A DNA stretch of 11,229 nucleotides, taken from contig CAJTQE010000041.1 of assembly GCA_910578655.1 (NCBI GenBank), forward strand, positions 1-11,229, in the 5' to 3' direction. The stretch's first letter is position 1; every line of letters begins with the position of its first letter. Source of the stretch: an uncultured Christensenella sp. (GTDB lineage Bacteria > Bacillota > Clostridia > Christensenellales > Borkfalkiaceae). The notes beneath the pieces are model-generated. The model searched no databases. It was not told the DNA's origin and was given only the letters and a program-made list of their open reading frames with translations. A program made the position numbers and the translations under genes. Shown here piece by piece: positions 1-8,907 of this stretch.

Positions 1-2970
<2,970 letters not shown>

Positions 2971-2976
2971 ACTTTA

Positions 2977-2982
2977 CCTCCC
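2977..2982 (-). promoter_or_regulatory. Ribosome binding site of rpoC
   Basis: On the minus strand GGGAGG lies 6 bases before the rpoC ATG, in the short gap just after the rpoB stop codon. It is close to the ideal Shine-Dalgarno sequence and supports the rpoC start at 2970. Confidence 0.85.
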
Positions 2983-5900
2983 TTATTCCTCGTCCTCGCC
3001 GTCGCCGTCGTCGCCGAATATATCAAGCGTTTCGTCGTCGCTGTCGAATAAAGTGAATTTGTCGCCCAAATCATCGTCGTCGTCCTCAACGGCAGCGAAC
3101 AGTTCTTTGCTTGCGAAGTCGTCCTCGTCGTCGCTGTCGAATATCGACATAGGTTCGAGTTCGATTTCTTCCGCGTCTTCGTGCTTGACAAGTTCAAGCT
3201 CTTCTTCGGGAATTTTAGCCTCTTCTTCCTGAACCTCGCGCGCCCTTGCGGTGGGTATCGACTCATCGTCGTCGTCAAGCTCGCGGATTACAAGCTCCTC
3301 GCCGCTTTCGGTAAGCACCTTGACGTCGAGCGCGAGCGACTGCAACTCCTTCAAAAGCACCTTGAACGCTTCGGGAATACCGGGCTCGGAAATATTGTTG
3401 CCCTTTACTATACTTTCGTAAGTTTTTACACGGCCTACGATATCGTCCGACTTGACGGTCAGAATTTCCTGCAAGATGTGTGCCGCACCGTAAGCTTCAA
3501 GCGCCCAAACTTCCATTTCGCCGAAACGCTGTCCGCCGAACTGCGCTTTACCGCCGAGAGGCTGCTGCGTAACTAAACTGTAAGGACCTATCGAACGCGC
3601 GTGTATCTTGTCGTCGACAAGGTGGATAAGCTTAATCATATACTGAACGCCGACGGTGACGCGGTTTTCAAACGGTTCGCCCGTTCTGCCGTCGTAGACC
3701 TGAATTTTGCCGTCCACTTTGCCTTCGGGGTTGATAATATTGTTTTCCTGGAAAAGTTTTTTAATGTCCTGCTCGGTCGCACCGTCGAATACGGGCGTTG
3801 CGATTTTCCAGCCGAGCTGTTTGCAGACAAGTCCCAGATGCACTTCGAGAACCTGTCCGATATTCATACGCGAAGGAACGCCGAGAGGGTTTAACACAAT
3901 CTGCAAAGGCGTGCCGTCTGCAAGGAAAGGCATATCTGCCTGCGGAAGCACGCGGGAAATGACGCCCTTGTTTCCGTGACGTCCGGCCATCTTGTCGCCG
4001 ACCTGAACCTTCCTCTTCTGAGCGATATATACGCGGACGAGTTTGTTAACGCCGGGCGCAAGTTCGTCCTTGTTCTCTCTTGTGAATATCTTTACGTCGA
4101 CGACTATACCGCCCTCGCCGTGGGGAACTTTCAGGGAAGTATCCCTGACTTCCCTCGCCTTTTCGCCGAAGATTGCACGGAGAAGCCGCTCTTCGGGCGT
4201 AAGTTCGGTTTCACCCTTAGGCGTAACTTTACCTACGAGAATATCGCCGGGCTGAACCTCTGCGCCTATTCTTATGATACCGTCGGAGTCGAGGTCTTTT
4301 AGCGCGTCCTCGGATACGTTGGGAATGTCGCGCGTAATTTCTTCTTCGCCGAGTTTGGTATCTCTTGCCTCAGTTTCGTGTTCTTCGATATGAATAGACG
4401 TGAACACGTCGTCCTGAACTAATTTTTCCGAAATGAGAATTGCGTCCTCGTAGTTGTAGCCTTCCCATTCCATATAACCTATTAAAATGTTCTTGCCGAG
4501 CGCGAGTTCGCCGTTGTTGGTTGCAGGACCGTCGGCGATAATTTCGCCCTCTGCAACTCTGTCGCCCGTACTTATTATGGGGCGTTGGTTCAAGCAGGTT
4601 CCCTGATTGGAACGCTCGAACTTTTTAAGTTTATATTCTGTGATAAGTCCGTCGTCTTCCTGTATTTTAATAAGGTCGGAAGAAACGCCTACCGCAATGC
4701 CCGCTTTTTTAGCGCGGACCATAACGCCGCTGTCGCGTGCAATTGCGCCCTCGATACCCGTTGCAACTATCGCGCTTTCCGTCTTCATAAGAGGAACCGC
4801 CTGACGCTGCATGTTCGAACCCATAAGCGCACGGTTGGTATCGTCGTTTTCAAGGAAAGGAATGAGCGCGGTTGCAACCGAAACAAGCTGCTTGGGACTG
4901 ACGTCCATATAGTCCATTTTTTCGGGTTCGTACTGCGTAATCAAATCGCGGTAACGGCAGCCGATATGAGAATTTACGAAACGGTTGTTTTCGTCCAAAG
5001 GTTCGTTTGCCTGCGCAACGATACACTTGTCCTCTTCGTCAGCTGTAAGGTAATCAACACGGTCCGTTACGTAAGGTACGCCGTTTTCGTCCTTTTCTAC
5101 CTTTCTGTACGGACTCATAATGAAGCCGTATTCGTTGACCTTCGAGAAGGTTGCAAGCGAAGATATAAGACCTATGTTCTGACCTTCGGGAGTTTCTATG
5201 GGGCAAAGTCTGCCGTAGTGCGAGTGGTGAACGTCGCGCACTTCGAAAGTTGCCCTGTCGCGGTTAAGACCGCCGGGACCGAGCGCCGAAAGCTTACGCT
5301 TATGTGTAAGCTCCGCTGCGGGGTTGGTTTGGTCCATAAACTGCGAAAGCTGGGACGAACCGAAGAATTCGCGTATAACGGCCGAAACGGGTCGAACGTT
5401 GACAAGTCCCGACGGGGTAACTTCCATTGCGTCCTGAGTTGCCATACGCTCTTTAATTAATTTTTCAAGTCTTGCAATACCGATGCGGAACTGATTTTGC
5501 AGCAGTTCGCCTACCGAACGTACGCGGCGGTTGCCGAGATGGTCGATATTGTCGATTGTGCCTATGCCGTACTGCAAATCGATATTCGATGAGATTGCCG
5601 CAACGATATCGTCAACCGTAATGTGCTTGTGGTTGAGCTTTTCGATTATGGGCTTGATTTCCTTTCTTTCATCGGCTTCCAGACTCGTTACGTCGGAGGC
5701 AAGAAGCTGTGCAAACTTTTTGCAGGCGGCAACGAACTTCACGCGCATATCGTGACGCTTTTCCCTGTTCTTCTTGTCTTCGGGTTTTTCTTCGTCGGTT
5801 ACGGGAAGTTCCGCCGTGTAGTAAATTGCGTTGATTTCTTCAATATATTTTTCCGCAACTTCTTCATCGCTTGCCGACGCGCATTCTGCGGCTATGGTCT

Positions 5901-7026
5901 GCATAAACTTGAAGTTGGGATAATATACCGTAGGCAGCAATCCGAAAATCTTGCCGTCCTTGTCCGAGAGCGACTTGAAGTTAACGGTATTGTTGGCAAT
6001 TATTTTGTGTTTTATCTCGCCTGCTTCGGGGTCGGAAACAAAGACGAAAAGCGAATTTACGCCGGCGTCCTGAATTTCGACTGCCTTAGCCTCTGAAACG
6101 ACTTCGCCCGTGCGGGCCAGAATTTCGCCGGTTTCGGGGTTGAATACGTCCTCTGCAAGACGGCAGCCCGGAAGTCGGTAAGCGAGGTTGAGCTTTTTAT
6201 TGAACTTGTATCTGCCCACCTTTACGACGTCGTAACGACGGGGGTCGAAGAACAAATTGTTGAGGTGTTGCCTTACGGAAGCCTCTGTGGGAACTTCGCC
6301 GGGACGAAGTCTTCTGTACAGCTCTACAAGGCTGTCAGATTCGGATTTGGTCGTATCCTTTGCGATAGTGTTTTCTATCATTTTGTCGTTTGCGAACAAA
6401 TCGAGAAGCGCCCTGTCGGAACCGAAACCGAGCGCACGCAAAAGCACCGTAGCACAGATTTTACGCTTTCTGTCTACGTGTACCCACATAACGCCCTGAG
6501 CGTCCTGTTCGAACTCAATCCACGCGCCGCGGTTGGGAATGACCGTAGTACCGTACATCTGCTTGCCCGTCTTGTCGCGCGTTACGGAGTTGTATGCGCC
6601 GGGAGAACGAACCAACTGAGATACGATTACACGCTCGGCGCCGTTTATGATAAACGAACCGGATTCGGTCATTAAAGGAAACTCGCCCATATAAACGGGC
6701 TGGTCTATTACCTCGTTTTTTACTTTGTTTACTAATCTTACGGTGACGTGCAGAGGAAGCGCGTAGGTAGCGTCGCGGTTTCTGCACTCTTTTTCGTCGT
6801 GCTTGGGCTTCGGGTCGAACCAGTGATTGAGAAAATACAACTCATAATGTTCGGCGTAGTCCGTAACGGGCGAAAAGTCCTCGAACACCTCTGAAATTCC
6901 CGTATTTATAAACGAGTTATAACTCGCTTTCTGAATTTCAACGAGGTCGGGAATTTCGATGACTTCGTTGATTTTACCGAATTTTTTTCTTTCGGTTTTG
7001 CCATACTTGTGAACCGGTAAATTCAT
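2983..7026 (-). CDS. rpoB: DNA-directed RNA polymerase subunit beta, with extra internal segment and acidic C-terminal tail
   Basis: RpoB (1347 residues) forms one pincer of RNA polymerase, the rifampicin pocket and part of the active site. The family core is complete: N-terminal EVIEIPDLVEIQ; DHLGNRRVRSVGELLQNQF near residues 495-513; rifampicin cluster from FFGSSQLSQFMDQ (residues 554-566) to LSALGPGG (579-586); KMAGRHGNKG in the C-terminal third; GGKAQFGGQRFGEMEVWALEAYGA near the end of the core. It is about 150 residues longer than B. subtilis RpoB as I recall it. The extra length is in two places: roughly residues 352-458, a charged helical-looking segment, and a 100-residue tail (1248-1347) with 46 Asp/Glu. 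In the rifampicin pocket D565, H575 and S580 are the sensitive-type residues, but A570 and K578 replace the usual Leu and Arg (E. coli L521 and R529). The start is fixed by the family N-terminus and by an in-frame TAA directly upstream. No rplL gene precedes it. Confidence 0.98.
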   Translation of the reverse strand: MNLPVHKYGKTERKKFGKINEVIEIPDLVEIQKASYNSFINTGISEVFEDFSPVTDYAEHYELYFLNHWFDPKPKHDEKECRNRDATYALPLHVTVRLVNKVKNEVIDQPVYMGEFPLMTESGSFIINGAERVIVSQLVRSPGAYNSVTRDKTGKQMYGTTVIPNRGAWIEFEQDAQGVMWVHVDRKRKICATVLLRALGFGSDRALLDLFANDKMIENTIAKDTTKSESDSLVELYRRLRPGEVPTEASVRQHLNNLFFDPRRYDVVKVGRYKFNKKLNLAYRLPGCRLAEDVFNPETGEILARTGEVVSEAKAVEIQDAGVNSLFVFVSDPEAGEIKHKIIANNTVNFKSLSDKDGKIFGLLPTVYYPNFKFMQTIAAECASASDEEVAEKYIEEINAIYYTAELPVTDEEKPEDKKNREKRHDMRVKFVAACKKFAQLLASDVTSLEADERKEIKPIIEKLNHKHITVDDIVAAISSNIDLQYGIGTIDNIDHLGNRRVRSVGELLQNQFRIGIARLEKLIKERMATQDAMEVTPSGLVNVRPVSAVIREFFGSSQLSQFMDQTNPAAELTHKRKLSALGPGGLNRDRATFEVRDVHHSHYGRLCPIETPEGQNIGLISSLATFSKVNEYGFIMSPYRKVEKDENGVPYVTDRVDYLTADEEDKCIVAQANEPLDENNRFVNSHIGCRYRDLITQYEPEKMDYMDVSPKQLVSVATALIPFLENDDTNRALMGSNMQRQAVPLMKTESAIVATGIEGAIARDSGVMVRAKKAGIAVGVSSDLIKIQEDDGLITEYKLKKFERSNQGTCLNQRPIISTGDRVAEGEIIADGPATNNGELALGKNILIGYMEWEGYNYEDAILISEKLVQDDVFTSIHIEEHETEARDTKLGEEEITRDIPNVSEDALKDLDSDGIIRIGAEVQPGDILVGKVTPKGETELTPEERLLRAIFGEKAREVRDTSLKVPHGEGGIVVDVKIFTRENKDELAPGVNKLVRVYIAQKRKVQVGDKMAGRHGNKGVISRVLPQADMPFLADGTPLQIVLNPLGVPSRMNIGQVLEVHLGLVCKQLGWKIATPVFDGATEQDIKKLFQENNIINPEGKVDGKIQVYDGRTGEPFENRVTVGVQYMIKLIHLVDDKIHARSIGPYSLVTQQPLGGKAQFGGQRFGEMEVWALEAYGAAHILQEILTVKSDDIVGRVKTYESIVKGNNISEPGIPEAFKVLLKELQSLALDVKVLTESGEELVIRELDDDDESIPTARAREVQEEEAKIPEEELELVKHEDAEEIELEPMSIFDSDDEDDFASKELFAAVEDDDDDLGDKFTLFDSDDETLDIFGDDGDGEDEE
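3032..3143 (-). repeat. Duplicated 19-base motif encoding FDSDDE in the RpoB acidic tail
   Basis: The 19 bases at 3032-3050 and 3125-3143 are identical. Read on the minus strand they are TATTCGACAGCGACGACGA, encoding the core of FDSDDE at RpoB residues 1296-1301 and 1327-1332. The copies start 93 bases (31 codons) apart, in the same reading frame, inside the Asp/Glu-rich tail. Identity at the DNA level suggests either a fairly recent duplication or strong constraint on a short linear motif. Confidence 0.85.
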
Positions 7027-7039
7027 TTAAGAAAAAATA

Positions 7040-7045
7040 CTCCTT
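7040..7045 (-). promoter_or_regulatory. Ribosome binding site of rpoB (long spacing)
   Basis: On the minus strand AAGGAG lies 13 bases before the rpoB ATG, longer than the usual 5-9. The gap is T-rich (TATTTTTTCTTAA). An in-frame TAA immediately before the ATG excludes an upstream extension, and the N-terminus matches the family, so the start stands despite the spacing. Confidence 0.7.
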
Positions 7046-7173
7046 AACGTTTATATATTTCACATTGTGGCGATTACCCGTATATATCTTTTCACCGGGA
7101 AAAATCTAAAATGTAACAAAATTAGGTCACGAAAAATTAATTCTATTCTGCGAATTGATTTTTCCGTGTTTTT

Positions 7174-7188
7174 AGCGGCTCTGCCGCT
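7174..7188. repeat. Short GC-rich hairpin in rpoB leader
   Basis: AGCGGC-TCT-GCCGCT gives a perfect 6-base-pair stem with a 3-base loop. On the rpoB leader strand it is followed by AAAAA rather than a U-run, so it is not an intrinsic terminator for rpoB. It lies one base from the larger inverted repeat at 7190-7232, and the two could stack. Confidence 0.6.
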
Positions 7189-7189
7189 C

Positions 7190-7232
7190 TGCACGCAATT
7201 TTAAGGGCAAACTTATCATATAATTGCGTGCA
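7190..7232. repeat. Perfect 11-bp inverted repeat in rpoB leader
   Basis: TGCACGCAATT at 7190-7200 is the exact reverse complement of AATTGCGTGCA at 7222-7232, leaving a 21-base loop. In the predicted rpoB transcript it would form a stem about 255-300 bases after the start site. The function is unknown: it could be an RNA structure or a palindromic protein site. Confidence 0.65.
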
Positions 7233-7250
7233 TTCACACCGCCGAGGTGC

Positions 7251-7365
7251 TTGCGCACAAATTGGGTTGCGCTGCGCAAAAGCGCGATTTTGCTTGCGCC
7301 GTAAGTAATTTGAAACTTACTTGGGTTGAAGTGCGTTTTAAAAATTTTTTCAAATGCCGTTGCGC
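7251..7365. repeat. Alternating TTGCGC / TTGGGTTG imperfect repeat
   Basis: TTGCGC occurs at 7251, 7267, 7294 and 7360, and its reverse complement GCGCAA at 7274. The octamer TTGGGTTG occurs at 7262-7269 and 7321-7328. The order TTGCGC, TTGGGTTG, then TTGCGC again is used twice, with units of about 43 and 66 bases that each contain a small palindrome. This could be a degenerate interspersed repeat or a cluster of protein sites. I do not recognise the family. Confidence 0.5.
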
Positions 7366-7367
7366 CC

Positions 7368-7396
7368 TTTACAAATTAAATAATATGGTGTATAAT
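7368..7396 (+). promoter_or_regulatory. Predicted sigma-70/sigma-A promoter of rqcP-ispDF-radA
   Basis: The -35 is TTTACA (7368-7373) and the -10 is TATAAT (7391-7396), separated by exactly 17 bases, so 11 of 12 consensus positions match. Transcription should start near 7403, giving a leader of about 140 bases before rqcP. No better plus-strand promoter was seen closer to the gene. The leader would run through the facing rpoB promoter at 7493-7521. Confidence 0.7.
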
Positions 7397-7492
7397 ACGC
7401 TTTGTTTGGGGCGAAAAAACGTCGTTTGAACGCGTTTTGAAAAACAAAACCTTATAAAAGCGTACAAAAATCGCATTTTAATTCAATTTACT

Positions 7493-7521
7493 ATTATAAA
7501 TTAGCTTGTCAAGGTTGTCAA
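7493..7521 (-). promoter_or_regulatory. Predicted perfect-consensus promoter of rpoBC
   Basis: Read on the minus strand, TTGACA (7521-7516), a 17-base spacer and TATAAT (7498-7493) match the sigma-70/sigma-A consensus at all 12 positions. Transcription should start near 7486, so the rpoB leader would be about 460 bases. A second TTGACA (7512-7507) repeats 9 bases downstream and could pair, again at 17 bases, with a weaker -10, TAAATT (7489-7484). No comparable promoter was found nearer rpoB. The strength fits a polymerase operon. Confidence 0.75.
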
Positions 7522-7543
7522 CTGATTTTATGGGGTTTAATCT

Positions 7544-7792
7544 ATGAGAATCGATAAATTTTTAAAAGTTTCAAGAATACTTAAAAGGCGCACCGTCGCG
7601 CAGGAGGCGTGCGACAAGGGCAAGGTTGCCGTCAACGGCAAGCCTGTAAAACCCGCGCATCAGATAAAGGCCGGCGACACGGTTGAAATAACCTACGCGA
7701 ACGGCGGTTTGAAGTTTATAATAAAAGAAATAAAGGAAACCGTCAAAAAAGACGAAGTTTCCTCCCTCTATGAAATTATTACGGAAAATTAA
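7544..7792 (+). CDS. rqcP: RqcP (YabO)-type S4-domain ribosome quality-control factor
   Basis: This small basic protein has 82 residues. Residues 1-62 or so form an S4 RNA-binding domain (MRIDKFLKVSRILKRRT, then KGKVAVNGKPVKPAHQIKAGDTVEI). It aligns along its whole length, without gaps near the N-terminus, with B. subtilis YabO/RqcP as I remember it, including the C-terminal KKDEVSSLYEII segment (KKEEAANMYTIL there). In that family RqcP binds obstructed 50S subunits with RqcH and the peptidyl-tRNA and supports alanine tailing of stalled chains. The conserved basic residues R2 and K14-R15-R16 are present. The Hsp15 (HslR) heat-shock relative is the alternative name, but the length fits RqcP better. 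The ribosome binding site is weak (GGGG, 8 bases before the ATG). It is the first gene of a unit with ispDF and radA, unlike B. subtilis, where it sits near mazG and divIC. Confidence 0.88.
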   Translation: MRIDKFLKVSRILKRRTVAQEACDKGKVAVNGKPVKPAHQIKAGDTVEITYANGGLKFIIKEIKETVKKDEVSSLYEIITEN

Positions 7793-7793
7793 A

Positions 7794-8906
7794 ATGAAAG
7801 TTACTGCAATTATCTGCGCGGCAGGCAAGGGCGAACGCGCGGGATTTGATAAAAATAAACTGCTTGCCCCTCTCTGGGGCGCACCTGCGCTCTGGCACAC
7901 TTTGAATAAATTCGATATGCCCGAAATAGGCGAAGTTATAATAACCTCGTCAAAGGACGACTTTGAAGAAATTTCCGCACTTGCCGCGCCTTTCGATTTC
8001 GCGGTCGTCGCCGGCGGCGCGACACGCACCGAAAGCGTTAAAAACGCGCTTGAAGTTGCAACGGGCGACATAGTGCTTATTCACGACGGGGCACGCCCGT
8101 TTTTAAGCCGCACCCTCATTAAAAAATGTATTGACGGAGTAAAAAAACACCGCAGTGCAATTTGCGCCGTCGGCGTTACCGATACAGCCGTATACCGCGA
8201 TTTGCAACGGCTTGACAGAACCGCGCTTAAACTTATTCAGACGCCGCAGGGTTTTTTCACCGAAGATATCAAAAAAGCTTATGCGCATGCAGGCGACAGA
8301 TCTTACACCGACGACAGCGCGGTTTACGCCGAATATATTGCCAAACCAACGATTATCGACGGCGAACTTCAAAACAGAAAGTTGACCTTTAAAGAGGATT
8401 TCGACGTGCCGCCCCTCCCCCCTTATTCGTCGGGCAGAGTCGGCTTCGGAGTGGATACGCACGCGTTCGGCGAAGGAAATTGCGTAACGCTTGGCGGAGT
8501 AAAAATAGAATGTGACCGCGCACTAATTGCGCACAGCGACGGCGACGTACTCGCCCACGCGGTTATGGACGCTTTGCTTTCGGCGGCCGGACTTGACGAT
8601 ATAGGACACTACTTCCCCGACACCGACAGTAAATTTAAGGATGCGGACAGTATGCAGCTGCTTATCGGAACCGCCGCTATGGTTAAACAAGCCGGATACG
8701 TCCCCGTCAATCTTTCGGCAAGCATTCAAGCCGAGAAACCGAGATTGAAAAATTACATTGAACAAATAAAACAAAATTTAAGCCGTGCGCTGTCGATTCC
8801 CGTTTCGGCGGTTGCCGTCGGCGCGGGGACCTGCGAGGGATTAGGCTTCGTCGGCAAGGGACTGGGCATTACGGCGTATGCAACCGTAACGTTGAGGGAG
8901 GTTTAA
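7794..8906 (+). CDS. ispDF: Bifunctional IspD/IspF, methylerythritol phosphate pathway
   Basis: This fused enzyme of 370 residues catalyses two non-consecutive steps of the MEP route to isoprenoid precursors: CTP-dependent cytidylylation of MEP (IspD) and cyclisation to MEcPP (IspF). The intervening kinase IspE is not in the window. IspD is residues 1 to about 206: AAGKGERAG near residue 9, the counterparts of E. coli R20, K27, R157 and K213 at R16, K22, R142 and K196, GGATRTESV, HDGARP and QTPQGF. The usual KQ after the P-loop is KL. IspF is about 213-370: metal ligands D221, H223 and H255, AHSDGDVLAH and FPDTDSKFKDADS. Its C-terminal nucleotide site reads AGTCEGLGFVGKGLG rather than ATTTEKLGFTGRGEG. 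I chose the ATG at 7794, one base after the rqcP stop. An in-frame ATG at 7770 would add 8 residues, but the family start MKVTAIICAAGKG supports 7794. Its own ribosome binding site is weak, so translation is probably coupled to rqcP. Confidence 0.93.
   Translation: MKVTAIICAAGKGERAGFDKNKLLAPLWGAPALWHTLNKFDMPEIGEVIITSSKDDFEEISALAAPFDFAVVAGGATRTESVKNALEVATGDIVLIHDGARPFLSRTLIKKCIDGVKKHRSAICAVGVTDTAVYRDLQRLDRTALKLIQTPQGFFTEDIKKAYAHAGDRSYTDDSAVYAEYIAKPTIIDGELQNRKLTFKEDFDVPPLPPYSSGRVGFGVDTHAFGEGNCVTLGGVKIECDRALIAHSDGDVLAHAVMDALLSAAGLDDIGHYFPDTDSKFKDADSMQLLIGTAAMVKQAGYVPVNLSASIQAEKPRLKNYIEQIKQNLSRALSIPVSAVAVGAGTCEGLGFVGKGLGITAYATVTLREV
8896..8901 (+). promoter_or_regulatory. Ribosome binding site of radA
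   Basis: GGGAGG lies inside the last codons of ispDF, 6 bases before the radA ATG. This is the only strong Shine-Dalgarno sequence in the rqcP-ispDF-radA unit and fixes the start at 8908. Confidence 0.8.
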
Positions 8907-8907
8907 T

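Larger units (their letters stand above)
7027..7543. other. 517-base gene-free region between divergent rpoB and rqcP
   Basis: No convincing gene lies here. It holds the rpoB ribosome binding site (7040-7045), two adjacent inverted repeats (7174-7188 and 7190-7232), a repeat-rich block (7251-7365), a plus-strand promoter (7368-7396) and a minus-strand promoter (7493-7521). Further small hairpins are GTGC-TTGC-GCAC at 7247-7258 (a GCAA tetraloop when read on the minus strand), GCGC-AAAA-GCGC at 7274-7285, GTAAGT/ACTTAC at 7301-7320 and GTTTTG-AAAAA-CAAAAC at 7434-7450. An A5T5 tract lies at 7340-7349. The rplJ-rplL genes and the L10 leader that usually precede rpoB are absent. Confidence 0.8.

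Noticed and set aside
4585..5460. 291-residue open frame on the plus strand inside rpoB
   Set aside because: It is antisense to the conserved RpoB core, including the rifampicin cluster, with a Cys/Arg/Val-rich composition and no domain signature.
7247..7429. 60-residue open frame with GTG start in the rpoB-rqcP gap
   Set aside because: It has no family likeness, runs across the plus-strand promoter at 7368-7396 and the repeat block, and has no supported start site upstream.
7369..7476. 35-codon ATG frame on the minus strand near the predicted rpoB start site, as a possible leader peptide
   Set aside because: There is no ribosome binding site, only about 10 bases of leader, and no run of one regulatory codon or terminator/antiterminator pair.
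7506..7521. Direct repeat TTGTCAAGGTTGTCAA as a CtsR-type heat-shock operator
   Set aside because: The heptamers and spacing do not match the GGTCAAA-NNN-GGTCAAA pattern, and the repeat is explained by the tandem -35 boxes.
7770..7793. 8-residue N-terminal extension of IspDF
   Set aside because: The upstream ATG has no ribosome binding site and overlaps rqcP; the family's N-terminal beta strand starts directly at the ATG at 7794.
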